A stretch of 64,000 bases of DNA from Pseudomonadota bacterium (lineage in GTDB: Bacteria > Pseudomonadota > Gammaproteobacteria > Steroidobacterales > Steroidobacteraceae). The stretch is from positions 62,001 through 126,000 of the forward strand of contig JADIZR010000005.1 of the NCBI GenBank assembly GCA_016704655.1, in the 5' to 3' direction. Positions 9,481 to 17,427 of this stretch are shown in pieces (the stretch's first letter is position 1; each line of letters begins with the position of its first letter). A program made the translations under genes and the position numbers. Under the pieces are notes generated by a model that worked only from the letters and a program-made list of their open reading frames with translations, ran no database searches and had not been told where the DNA came from.

Positions 9481-9828
9481 ATGACCGCCACCAGGAAAAC
9501 GACGGACTACACGGATTTTGCCAAGCGCGCTGTCACCCCCGCGACTCGCTTCAACGAGGTCATGGTCGGCAACATCGAGCGCGTCGCCCGCTTCCAGTAC
9601 GAACTGGCGGGCGACCTGATGCAGTTCGCGCTCGACCAGATGAATGCCACGGTCAAGGCGAAGGACCTGCCGACGCTGCTGTCGAAGCAGCGTGAAATCG
9701 CGACGAAGTTCGCCGAAAAGGCGACAACCCGGCAGCAGGCGCTGGCCGAGATGGCGACCGAGTCGCAGGCCGGTTTTGCCCGCTGGGTCGAGGATGCGAC
9801 GTCCCTGGCGAGCGGCAAGGCAGCCTGA
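9481..9828 (+). CDS. Phasin family protein (PHA granule-associated)
   Basis: 115-residue helical protein of the phasin family, which coats polyhydroxyalkanoate granules and controls their size and number. It is rich in Ala, Lys and Glu with heptad-like spacing (residues ~20-100) and contains the family-typical segment NIERVARFQYELAGDLMQFA. There is no signal peptide or membrane segment. GAGGA lies just upstream of the ATG. It is followed by the PHA regulator PhaR on the same strand, and TGCA repeats precede both genes. No PHA synthase is in the window, so the polymerase must be elsewhere. Confidence 0.9.
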   Translation: MTATRKTTDYTDFAKRAVTPATRFNEVMVGNIERVARFQYELAGDLMQFALDQMNATVKAKDLPTLLSKQREIATKFAEKATTRQQALAEMATESQAGFARWVEDATSLASGKAA

Positions 9829-9899
9829 TCGCGGGCGTCCAACCGCGGCGATGACTCCCTGCGGGGTTATCGCCCGCCCCGCCATTCTGCAGCGCCTTT

Positions 9900-9927
9900 T
9901 TGCACCGCATTTCATGCACCGCACAAT
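9900..9927 (+). promoter_or_regulatory. Candidate phaR promoter with direct repeats
   Basis: TGCACCGCA occurs twice, at 9901-9909 and 9915-9923, 14 bp apart and within 50 bp of the phaR start. TTGCAC (9900-9905) and CACAAT (9922-9927) are spaced 16 bp apart and could be -35 and -10 elements. The repeats resemble the TGCA boxes before the phasin gene, which would fit autoregulation by PhaR (inference). Confidence 0.4.
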
Positions 9928-9948
9928 GGCTCAGGTACACTCGCGTCC

Positions 9949-10434
9949 ATGAGCCAGGAACGCCTGATCAAGAAGTACGCGAACCGCCGTCTTTACGACG
10001 CCTCGCAGAGCCGCCACATCACGCTGGACGACATCCGCGGGCTGATCGTGAAGGGCGAAAAGATCCGTGTCGTCGAGGACAAGACGGGACACGACATCAC
10101 CCGTCACATCCTGCTGCAGGTCATCGCCGAGCAGGAGCAGTTCGGCCGGCCGATCCTGAGCACGACAGTGCTCGAGTCCATCATCCGCTTCTACGGCAAC
10201 CCGCTGCAGGGCTTCCTCGCGGGTTTCCTCGAGAAGAGCGTGGAAACGTTCCTGCACCAGCAGGAATCGCTGCAGGCGCAGATCTCGAAGATCGTCGCGA
10301 GCACGCCGCTCGCCACCGTGGCTGACCTCACGCGCCAGAACATCGAGGCGCTGGCGAAGATGCAGGAATCGATGCTCAGCGCGATCCTGCCGAAACGAGA
10401 GAAGTCGAAGGACGACGACGAGAAGCGTTCCTGA
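9949..10434 (+). CDS. phaR: Polyhydroxyalkanoate synthesis repressor PhaR
   Basis: 161-residue cytoplasmic regulator. The N-terminal PHB accumulation regulator DNA-binding domain is clear (IKKYANRRLYD at residues 6-16, then ITLDDIRGLI), followed by the PHB-accumulation domain with FYGNPLQGFLAGFLE, and a Lys/Asp/Glu-rich tail. PhaR binds PHA granules and represses phasin and itself until granules form. It sits 120 bp downstream of a phasin gene. Its last 59 bp overlap the 3' end of the opposite-strand AraC-Ogt gene, an unusually long convergent overlap. Confidence 0.95.
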   Translation: MSQERLIKKYANRRLYDASQSRHITLDDIRGLIVKGEKIRVVEDKTGHDITRHILLQVIAEQEQFGRPILSTTVLESIIRFYGNPLQGFLAGFLEKSVETFLHQQESLQAQISKIVASTPLATVADLTRQNIEALAKMQESMLSAILPKREKSKDDDEKRS

Positions 10435-11284
10435 CCGAGCGGGCCAGTTCCCACGCGAGCATCGCCCGCTTGCGCTCGAGTCCCCAGCGATACCCCCCCA
10501 GCGCGCCATTGGCCCGCAGTACGTGGTGGCATGGAATGAGCCAGGCCACTGGGTTCGCACCGACGGCTGAGCCTACGGCGCGGCACGCGGATCCGCGACC
10601 GATCGATGCCGCGAGCGACGCATAACTCAGCGTCCGGTCCTGGCCAACCGCGAGCAGCGCGCGCCACACCTGCAGCTGGAAATTGCTGCCATGCACCCAG
10701 AGCGTGAGCTTGCGGTCGACGCGCCGGGCAGCCCGCCAGATCGTGTCCGCGATCTGCCTCGCCCCGGCGTCGTCCTGCTCCCAGTCCGCATCGCACCAGG
10801 TCGCGCGGAAATCGTCGAAGCCATCGAACACGCCTTTTTCGTCGGCAAACGCGAGGAACGCGATCCCGCGCCTCGAGCGGACGATCAGTGCCTCGCCGAA
10901 AGGCGATTGCGCCGTCCCGAACCACAGCGTCAGGCCGCGGCCCCGCGACTTGTATTGGCCGGGCGTCACGGCTTCGAGCGTCACGAACAGGTCGTGCAGC
11001 CGGCCTGGACCCGAGAGACCGGCATCGATGGCCGCCTGCAGCACGGAACGCTCATCGTCGAGCGCCTGCTTCGCCGCCGTCAGCGACAGCTGCTGCAACC
11101 ACTGCTTCGGCGAAATGCCCGTCCAGCGGCGGAATTCACGTGCGAAGTGATACTCACTCCAGTTCGCGGCCGCCGCCATGTCAGCCAGCGACGGCTGCTG
11201 CCGGGCATTCGCGGCGACGAATTCGATCGCGCGCGCGATACGCCGGAATTCGGGGGCGGGGCCGTCAGCAACGATTGCTTTCAT
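10376..11284 (-). CDS. AraC-type HTH fused to methylated-DNA cysteine methyltransferase
   Basis: 302-residue bifunctional protein. Residues ~10-105 form an AraC HTH pair (SEYHFAREFRRWTGISPKQW), and residues ~120-285 form the Ada/Ogt domain with the acceptor cysteine in IPCHHVL and the downstream GGYRWGLERKR. It removes O6-methylguanine by suicide alkyl transfer. Unlike E. coli Ada, no N-terminal zinc/methylphosphotriester domain is present. The ATG at 11284 gives the complete fold. A longer upstream frame is antisense to glgA. Its C-terminal ~20 codons overlap phaR on the other strand, and LVSAGSR is read in antisense to phaR. The acceptor motif is PCHHV rather than the usual PCHRV. Confidence 0.9.
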   Translation of the reverse strand: MKAIVADGPAPEFRRIARAIEFVAANARQQPSLADMAAAANWSEYHFAREFRRWTGISPKQWLQQLSLTAAKQALDDERSVLQAAIDAGLSGPGRLHDLFVTLEAVTPGQYKSRGRGLTLWFGTAQSPFGEALIVRSRRGIAFLAFADEKGVFDGFDDFRATWCDADWEQDDAGARQIADTIWRAARRVDRKLTLWVHGSNFQLQVWRALLAVGQDRTLSYASLAASIGRGSACRAVGSAVGANPVAWLIPCHHVLRANGALGGYRWGLERKRAMLAWELARSVRNASRRRPSTSLVSAGSR

Positions 11285-11366
11285 GGCGTAAGGATACCGA
11301 CGCCACGCGTGCCATCCACCCGGATCGTGCTGAGGCGACGGTGCGCTGTGGCAAACTAAGCGACGC

Positions 11367-12830
11367 ATGCCCCGCCAACGCATCTGCTTCCTGACCGCGG
11401 AGATCTCGCCGTTCGCCAAGACCGGCGGGCTCGGTGACGTTGCGGCCGCGCTTACGCGCCATTTGCTGCTGCGTGGGCACGACGTCCGGGTCTTCGTGCC
11501 GCTGCACGCGCTCTCGGACCTGCAGGGTTGCGAACAGCGCCCGGTCGCGGCGCTGCAGGGCCTGTCCGTGCGGGTCGGCACCAACGAATACCGGTACGAC
11601 GTCCAGGAAGCGCGGCTTCCGGGTTCGGACCTCTGGGTGCAGCTCGTGGACTGCCCAGCCGTGTTCGACCGTCCCTTCATCTATTCGGACGCGCACGACG
11701 AGCACCTGCGTTACCTGATGCTGACTCGCGCGGCGCTCGAATGCTGCCAGCGACTCGGCTTCGCGCCGGACATCGTGCATTGCAATGACTGGCACACGGC
11801 GTTCGCGCCGCTGCTGCTGCGCACGGCCTACGCGTGGGACACGCAGATCTTCGGCGCGACCCGCAGCGTGTTCACGATCCACAACATCGGCTACCAGGGC
11901 GTGTTCTCGGCCAGTGCCGCTGCCGACGTGGGGCCGGGCGTGAGCATCGAGGCCCTGCACCAGGCGGATCTCGGTCACGGTCGCATCAACCCGATGCGGC
12001 ACGGCATTCTCTACGCGGATGCGGTGACGACGGTCAGCCCGACGTATGCCCAGGAGATTCGGACACCCGAGGGCGGTTACGGTCTCGACGCGGACCTGCG
12101 CGCCCGCCGCGACTCCGTCAGCGGCATCCTGAATGGCGTCGATTACGACGACTGGAATCCGGCGATCGATCGCTACCTGCCCTTCCACTACGACGCGAGC
12201 GATCTCACCGGGAAGGCGCGTAACAAGGCCGCCCTGTTCGACCTGCTGCGTATCCACGCGGCGGCCTCGGTGCCGCTCATCGGCATGGTGACGCGACTCA
12301 CGCGCCAGAAAGGCATCGACCTGCTGCCCGACGTGTTGCCGAAACTGCTGCAGGAACGCGACGTTCGTTTCGTCGCGCTCGGCAGCGGCGAGGCGCAATA
12401 CGAGCGCTTCATGCACGATCTGCAGCAGCGCTTCCCCGGGCGCGTCGTGTTCTACAGCGGCTACAGCGAAGAACTCGCGCACTTCATCGAAGCCGCGGCA
12501 GACATCTTCCTGATGCCGTCACTGTACGAGCCGTGTGGCCTGAACCAGTTGTACAGCCTCAAGTACGGGACGGTGCCCGTCGTGCGTCGTACCGGCGGAC
12601 TTGCCGACAGCGTGCAGCATTTCGATCCCACGACCGGCCAGGGCACGGGAGTCGTGTTCAACGATTTCGACGCCGGCGGCCTGCGTTGGGCGCTGCAGAC
12701 CGCGCTCGAGTGGTACGGCTGGCCCAGCGTGTGGCACCGGCTCGTGCAGAACGGCATGCAGCAGGACTTCTCGTGGGACGCCCGCATCGGCGAGTACGAA
12801 CTGCTCTACGAGCAGCTCGCAAGGGGTTAG
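11367..12830 (+). CDS. glgA: Glycogen synthase (ADP-glucose, GT5)
   Basis: 487-residue bacterial glycogen synthase. It transfers glucose from ADP-glucose to the non-reducing end of alpha-1,4-glucan. The N-terminal KTGGLGDVA motif (residues 18-26) binds ADP-glucose, and the C-terminal EPCGLNQLYSLKYGT motif (from residue ~388) contains the retaining-GT glutamate. GT-B fold length is normal. The substrate-making glgC lies 0.6 kb away on the opposite strand, convergent, with a LEA14-like lipoprotein gene between them. The stop codon is embedded in a GGGGTTAGGG heptad seen after other genes here. Confidence 0.96.
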   Translation: MPRQRICFLTAEISPFAKTGGLGDVAAALTRHLLLRGHDVRVFVPLHALSDLQGCEQRPVAALQGLSVRVGTNEYRYDVQEARLPGSDLWVQLVDCPAVFDRPFIYSDAHDEHLRYLMLTRAALECCQRLGFAPDIVHCNDWHTAFAPLLLRTAYAWDTQIFGATRSVFTIHNIGYQGVFSASAAADVGPGVSIEALHQADLGHGRINPMRHGILYADAVTTVSPTYAQEIRTPEGGYGLDADLRARRDSVSGILNGVDYDDWNPAIDRYLPFHYDASDLTGKARNKAALFDLLRIHAAASVPLIGMVTRLTRQKGIDLLPDVLPKLLQERDVRFVALGSGEAQYERFMHDLQQRFPGRVVFYSGYSEELAHFIEAAADIFLMPSLYEPCGLNQLYSLKYGTVPVVRRTGGLADSVQHFDPTTGQGTGVVFNDFDAGGLRWALQTALEWYGWPSVWHRLVQNGMQQDFSWDARIGEYELLYEQLARG

Positions 12831-12899
12831 GGAGTGGTGGAGGGCGGTCCCGGATTCCGGGCAAGGGGCAGCTCCCAACCCCCCCTAACCTCCCCTCCT

Positions 12900-13406
12900 T
12901 CAGGTTTCGCCGCTCTTCGGCTGCCCCTGCGCCCGGGAGATGTCGACGGTCCCCTGGTGGCTGAACGGGATCTTGCGAATGATCCCCTTGTCGACCAGCA
13001 CTTCACCCGCAATTTCATAGTGCAGGTCCTGCAGCTTGCCGCCACCGACGCGGCTCAGCAGGCGGCCGAAGCTGCTCACGAAATTGGTCGTCACCAGCAT
13101 GTCGAATTCGGCCTCGCCTTTTGCCGGCAGCAGGAACTGGTCGTTGCTGACGCCCTCGGCGAAACTGTCACCCATCAGGATGATCGTGTAGTCGATCCCG
13201 CGAACCGGGATCTCGAGGTCGTTCGGATTCTTGACCAGCACTCGCACCTTGAACTTCTGCGCGAACATGTCGGTGGACAGCATCTGGATGCCGAGAAGAC
13301 TCAGCTCCGGCGATTCGAGTTTCTGGTTGAAGGTCGAGCAGCCCGCCAGCGCGACCAGCACGGCGCACAGTCCGGCCATCCGCAACAGCGCATTTCGCAG
13401 CAGCAT
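12900..13406 (-). CDS. LEA14-like lipoprotein (LEA type 2 / WHy domain)
   Basis: 168-residue exported lipoprotein. The signal peptide ends at a lipobox LVALAGC (Cys23). Residues ~35-150 read as a water-stress/hypersensitive-response (WHy, LEA14) beta-sandwich with VRVLVKNPNDLEIPVRGIDY, characteristic of the family. Bacterial members are of unknown function and are often grouped with desiccation or envelope stress. GAGGG precedes the ATG at 13406. It sits just downstream of glgC on the same strand, 53 bp away, so the two may be co-transcribed. No glycogen-related motif was seen. Confidence 0.85.
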   Translation of the reverse strand: MLLRNALLRMAGLCAVLVALAGCSTFNQKLESPELSLLGIQMLSTDMFAQKFKVRVLVKNPNDLEIPVRGIDYTIILMGDSFAEGVSNDQFLLPAKGEAEFDMLVTTNFVSSFGRLLSRVGGGKLQDLHYEIAGEVLVDKGIIRKIPFSHQGTVDISRAQGQPKSGET

Positions 13407-13459
13407 CGTCGATATCCCTCGCGAAAAAATCGTGTGGTGCAATGACGGCCCGACCGTCG

Positions 13460-14746
13460 TCAGCCGCCGCCACTGCGCGCCGGAGCCCGCAGCATCGACG
13501 CCGTGACGAGCGTAACGCCGTTCTCGCTCACGTAGAAGCGCTCGCGGTCCTGCACCGGGTCCACTCCGATCATCGTGCCGTCCGGCACGACTGCGCCCTC
13601 GTCGATGATCGCGTTGCGGATCACGCAGTGCTCGCCGATGTGCACTCGCGGCAGGATCACCGAGCGGTCCACCGTCGAGTAGTCGTGCACGCGCACCTGC
13701 GAGAACAGCAGCGAGTTCGACACGCGCGAGCCCGAGATGATGCAGCCGCCCGACACCATCGAGTCGATCGCGCAGCCACGGCGGTCTGTGTCGTCGAACA
13801 CGAACTTGGCGGGAGGCAGCTGCTCCTGGTACGTCCAGATCGGCCACTGCTCGTCGTAGATGTTGAGTTCGGGCGAGACGCGCACGAGCTCCATGTTCGC
13901 CTCGTAGTACGCGTCGATCGTGCCGACGTCGCGCCAGTAATGCTGCGCCTTGCTGCGCACGTCCTCGAACGGATAAGCAAATACGCGCAGGTTTGCAATC
14001 GCCTGCGGAATGATGTTCTTGCCGAAGTCGTGCGCGGAGCCGGGATCCTCGGCGTCGGCGCGCAGCAGGCGCTCGAGCAACCGCGGGTTGAAGACGTAGA
14101 TACCCATCGACCCGAGTGCCACGTCGGGCCGTCCCGGCATGGGTGGCGGATTCCTCGGCTTTTCCAGGAAACTCAGCACGCGGTTCGATTCGTCGATGCC
14201 CAGCACGCCGAACTCGCGCGCACGCTCGAGCGGCACCTCGACCACGCCGACGGTAATGTCCGCTTCCTTCTCGACGTGGAAGCCGATCATCGGGCCGTAG
14301 TCCATCTTGTAGATGTGATCGCCGGCGAGCACGAGCACGTGCAGCGGGCGGTGCGCGCGAATCAGTTCCATGTTCTGCCACAGCGCGTCCGCGGTGCCCT
14401 GGTACCACTCGGGGCCGCGGCGCTGCTGTGCGGGGATGATCTCGATGAACTCACCGAACTCGCCGCGCAGGAAACCCCAGCCCTTGCCGATGTGCTGGAT
14501 CAGCGAGTGAGCCTTGTACTGCGTCAGCACCGAGATCTGCCGGATGCCTGAATTGAGGCAGTTCGACAGCACGAAATCGATGATGCGGAACTTGCCGCCG
14601 AAAGGTGCGGCAGGCTTGCAGCGGTCTTCAGTGAGTTGCTTCAGCCGCTCCCCTCGACCGCCCGCCATGATCACGGCAAGCGTGCCGCGGGTCAGGCGGC
14701 TCAGGTATCGACGTGGCGCACCAACGCGTTGTTGTTCGGTCGACAT
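13460..14746 (-). CDS. glgC: Glucose-1-phosphate adenylyltransferase
   Basis: 428-residue ADP-glucose pyrophosphorylase, the committed step of bacterial glycogen synthesis. The nucleotidyltransferase core begins with AVIMAGGRGERLKQL (residues ~24-38), with the glucose-1-P loop FLEKP and the sequence GTADALWQN. A left-handed beta-helix occupies the C-terminal third with hexapeptide-like repeats (VSGGCIISG). Bacterial GlgC is allosterically controlled, and the N-terminal Arg/Lys cluster is present. It is divergent from padR and convergent with glgA. Confidence 0.96.
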   Translation of the reverse strand: MSTEQQRVGAPRRYLSRLTRGTLAVIMAGGRGERLKQLTEDRCKPAAPFGGKFRIIDFVLSNCLNSGIRQISVLTQYKAHSLIQHIGKGWGFLRGEFGEFIEIIPAQQRRGPEWYQGTADALWQNMELIRAHRPLHVLVLAGDHIYKMDYGPMIGFHVEKEADITVGVVEVPLERAREFGVLGIDESNRVLSFLEKPRNPPPMPGRPDVALGSMGIYVFNPRLLERLLRADAEDPGSAHDFGKNIIPQAIANLRVFAYPFEDVRSKAQHYWRDVGTIDAYYEANMELVRVSPELNIYDEQWPIWTYQEQLPPAKFVFDDTDRRGCAIDSMVSGGCIISGSRVSNSLLFSQVRVHDYSTVDRSVILPRVHIGEHCVIRNAIIDEGAVVPDGTMIGVDPVQDRERFYVSENGVTLVTASMLRAPARSGGG

Positions 14747-14834
14747 CCGACAGCTCTCCGACGAGTACAGGCCTTTTTCAGGATGTTACAGAGTAGAAAC
14801 GCCGTTGGATCGTTGCTGCGGTGCATCAGTATAA

Positions 14835-14876
14835 CGCATCAAACTATAGTGTTGACTTCATACTAGTACTTGATGC
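14835..14876 (+). promoter_or_regulatory. glgC-padR divergent region with inverted repeats
   Basis: The 165-bp gap is AT-richer than its surroundings. GCATCAA (14835-14841) and TTGATGC (14870-14876) form an inverted pair, and TACTAGTA at 14861-14868 is a perfect 8-bp palindrome. TTGACT at 14852-14857 is a good -35 but no well-spaced -10 was found. Palindromes directly before a padR gene are commonly autoregulatory operators; that role here is inferred. Confidence 0.4.
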
Positions 14877-14911
14877 TTACTATGGTTCACTTACCAAGGA
14901 GACGGACCGCC

Positions 14912-15344
14912 ATGCCGCGGGACGACGACGAAATCACTGCCCCCTCGCCGGGCGACGAGACGCCGGCCGAGGCGCAGGCCCGCAAGTTCCAGCGCGAACT
15001 GAGTGCCGGCCTGACCTCGCTGGTGCTGCTGTCCGTGCTCGCCGACGCGGACACGGATCTTTACGGCTACGAGATTGCCCGCAAGGCTCACCTCGGACGA
15101 AGCGCCAACGGCTCCCTTCAAGCAAGGCGCCCTCTATCCGGTGCTGCGCAACATGAGCGGCGCTGGACTGCTGTCGAGCCGCGTGGTCCCCTCCTACTCC
15201 GGACCGCCGCGCCGCTACTACCGCATCACGCCGCTCGGGCGCGAGGTCCTCGCCGCCTGGCGCGAGACCTGGCTCGGCACACGCGCCTTCGTCGACTCGA
15301 TCGTCCAGCGTTCCACGTCCGCCGCACAGGAGATGCCGTCATGA
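14912..15344 (+). CDS. PadR-family transcriptional regulator, frameshifted
   Basis: Winged-helix PadR regulator read in two frames. Residues up to DLYGYEIARK lie in one frame, and the rest (LTSDEAPTAPFKQGALYPVL, then GPPRRYYRITPLGREVL) lies in the next. Removing one G from GG at 15085-15086 restores a continuous ~143-residue PadR. AAGGAG stands 11 nt before the ATG. The 3' end overlaps the HAAS membrane-protein gene by 4 bp (ATGA), the standard PadR-partner arrangement. The frame that appears to fuse PadR with the membrane protein is an artefact of this indel. A sequencing error is more likely than gene decay. Confidence 0.82.
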
Positions 15345-16207
15345 CGGCCGCGACACCCCGCACCGTCGAGGAATACCTCGACCTGCTTCGAGCCGAATTG
15401 CAGGGCGCCGATCGCGCGCTGGTCCAGGACGCGCTGTATGACGCGGAGGAACACCTGCGCGCGGAACTCGCGCAGCATCCGGAAGAAACGGACGCAACCA
15501 TGCTGGGCCGGATCGTGGCGAGTTACGGCGCACCGAGCGAAGTCGCCGACGCCTATCGTTCGAACGAAACCCGGGTGCAGGCCGCGTTGCGCACGCCGCC
15601 GCCAAAGCCGAAGCACACGACGCTCGGCCGCTTCTTCGGCGTGTACTCCGATCCGCGCGCCTACCTGGGCATGGCTTACATGCTGCTCGCGCTCGCCACT
15701 GGCATCTTCTACTTCACGTTCGCGGTGACGGGCTTGTCGCTCTCGGCCGGCTTCGCGATCCTGATCATCGGCATCCCGTTTTTCCTGCTCTTCATCGGCA
15801 CGACGCGCGTGCTGGCGCTGGCCGAAGGCCGCATCGTGGAAACACTGCTCGGCACCCGCATGCCGCGCAGGCCAGTGCATCCCGGTCCGCCCATGGGCTG
15901 GATGCAGCGCGTGCTGGAAATGCTGAAAGATCCGCGCACCTGGGGGACGCTGCTGTACCTGCTGCTGATGCTGCCGCTTGGCCTGTTCTACTTCACGTTC
16001 GTGATCGTGGGCGTCGTCTGCTCGCTCGCGCTCACGATCGCACCGATCGTCGTGCTGCTGTTCCACGCCGGCGTGATCTCGATCGACGGCACCGTCGAGT
16101 CTCCGCACCCGGCGTTGTTGCCTCTGGTTTCGATCTTGGGGATAGTGCTGCTCACCGTCACGCTGCATCTCACGAGGCATCGGCTATCTCCATGGCCAGT
16201 TGGCTAA
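15341..16207 (+). CDS. HAAS-domain membrane protein with duplicated sensor-like helices
   Basis: 288 residues. The N-terminal ~75 residues match the HAAS/DUF1700-type helical domain (TVEEYLDLLRAEL, then GAPSEVADAY) that partners PadR regulators. The remainder is a membrane region in two homologous halves: each starts DPR(A/T), carries GIFYFTF or GLFYFTF, and has two or three hydrophobic helices (~105-165 and ~200-285). The duplication suggests an internal repeat of a small membrane sensor domain. Start and PadR stop overlap as ATGA, so the pair is translationally coupled. The signal sensed is unknown. Confidence 0.78.
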   Translation: MTAATPRTVEEYLDLLRAELQGADRALVQDALYDAEEHLRAELAQHPEETDATMLGRIVASYGAPSEVADAYRSNETRVQAALRTPPPKPKHTTLGRFFGVYSDPRAYLGMAYMLLALATGIFYFTFAVTGLSLSAGFAILIIGIPFFLLFIGTTRVLALAEGRIVETLLGTRMPRRPVHPGPPMGWMQRVLEMLKDPRTWGTLLYLLLMLPLGLFYFTFVIVGVVCSLALTIAPIVVLLFHAGVISIDGTVESPHPALLPLVSILGIVLLTVTLHLTRHRLSPWPVG

Positions 16208-16830
16208 ATCGCTGCTCGTCCGCGCGCCACGCACGGCGGACGAGCCCGCTGTCGCTTGAACCGTCGCCGCGCGTTGCGGCAGCCGCGTGCTGCGCCCTGC
16301 TCGTCGCAGGGTGCGGCCACGCCGATACTCCGAGCGGTACGGCCGCGCCTGCATCACAGGCAGAAATCTTCTGTGCGCCCGCCCCCGAAGGATTCCTGCG
16401 CGCGCGCCTGCAGGGCTCGATCGATGCCGAGATCGACTGGTCGGCACCTGTGGTCGCGCAATGCCTCGGTGGCCCAAGACCGGGCGGCGACGGCGTGCGA
16501 CTGGTCTTCAAGGGCGAGGTCGACGACGCCCCGCTGCTGATCGTGATCGGCGTCGCCAACCTCCTGCCCGGCACGTCGGCGCGCAACGTCGCGGCCAACG
16601 TGACGCTGGTGCGCGAGGGTGCCGGCTCGTTCTATTCCACGCAGGGCGACGACAAGTGCGCGCTGGACGAGGTGCGCCAGGAACCTGTCGACGGTCGCGC
16701 TGGTCGATACCGGGTGTCGGCACGCGGCTACTGCACGCAACCGGCGCGCGCGCTCGGTGCGAGCGACGCGGGCGCGGTGCTGGTCACGCGTTTCGACGTC
16801 TCCGCACTCGTCGATTACCCACAGGACTGA
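16192..16830 (+). CDS. Putative lipoprotein of unknown function
   Basis: 212 residues, unrecognised family. The N-terminus is Arg-rich, followed by a short hydrophobic stretch ending ALLVAGC, a lipobox placing the lipidated Cys near residue 41. The N-region is long, so the true start may be further in. The mature part has four additional cysteines (AEIFCAPAPEG, VAQCLGG, DDKCALDEV, GYCTQP), enough for two disulfides in the periplasm. It overlaps the preceding membrane-protein gene by 16 bp and ends 3 bp before the DUF192 gene, so it is probably in the same transcript. Confidence 0.6.
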   Translation: MASWLNRCSSARHARRTSPLSLEPSPRVAAAACCALLVAGCGHADTPSGTAAPASQAEIFCAPAPEGFLRARLQGSIDAEIDWSAPVVAQCLGGPRPGGDGVRLVFKGEVDDAPLLIVIGVANLLPGTSARNVAANVTLVREGAGSFYSTQGDDKCALDEVRQEPVDGRAGRYRVSARGYCTQPARALGASDAGAVLVTRFDVSALVDYPQD

Positions 16831-16833
16831 TTC

Positions 16834-17358
16834 GTGACCGCCCGCCTCCCCGCCCGCCTGTTGTGCACGCTCTGTGCCGTTCTGCCGCTCACGTTGGGCG
16901 CCGCGCCCGCAGGCACCGTGCCTCTCAGCGCATTCCCGCGCGAACGCATCGCGGTCGAAACCCGCGCCAGTTTCCGCCGTCACCTGTTCGAAGCCTGGCG
17001 CGCGGAAACACCGCAGACGCGTGAGCAGGGTTTCATGTTCGTCGAGGACAGCGCTGTGCGCCCCGACCAGGCGATGATCTTCGTCTACGACCCACCCGAG
17101 TACGTGGCGATGTGGATGAAGAACACGCTGCTGCCACTGGACATGTTGTTCGTGGACCAGCGCGGCTGCGTCGTCACGATCAAGCAGAACGCGAAGCCCG
17201 GCTCGCTTGCGCAGATCGTGTCGCGCGTGCCCGTGGTGCTCGTCGTGGAACTGAAGGCCGGGACGGTCGCTGCGCAGGACATCGCGGTCGGCGATCGCGT
17301 GCTGCGGCTCGATGCGGGCTGGCCAGCAGACGAGGTCGCCTGTACCGCGCCACGCTGA
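16834..17358 (+). CDS. DUF192 family exported protein
   Basis: 174 residues beginning at GTG. A signal peptide (about 22 residues, LLCTLCAVLPLTLGAAPA) is followed by one DUF192 domain: TREQGFMFVEDSAVRPDQAM, then the signature MWMKNTLLPLDMLFVD, then the closing ELKAGTVAAQDIAVGD. The family is a small periplasmic or extracytoplasmic beta-barrel whose function is unknown. It follows the lipoprotein gene with a 3-bp gap and is 69 bp before the TPR-hydroxylase. The GTG start was chosen because it gives the complete signal peptide. Confidence 0.88.
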   Translation: MTARLPARLLCTLCAVLPLTLGAAPAGTVPLSAFPRERIAVETRASFRRHLFEAWRAETPQTREQGFMFVEDSAVRPDQAMIFVYDPPEYVAMWMKNTLLPLDMLFVDQRGCVVTIKQNAKPGSLAQIVSRVPVVLVVELKAGTVAAQDIAVGDRVLRLDAGWPADEVACTAPR

Positions 17359-17427
17359 TTTCGCTACGATGCCCGATCGATGGCGCCGGACGGCAGCGCC
17401 AGTCAGGAAGATCGGGAGATCGCGGCG

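Noticed and set aside
14870..16207. A 445-residue PadR-membrane fusion
   Set aside because: It combines the PadR N-terminus with out-of-frame sequence after the indel at 15085 and then the separate HAAS gene; real PadR continues in another frame.
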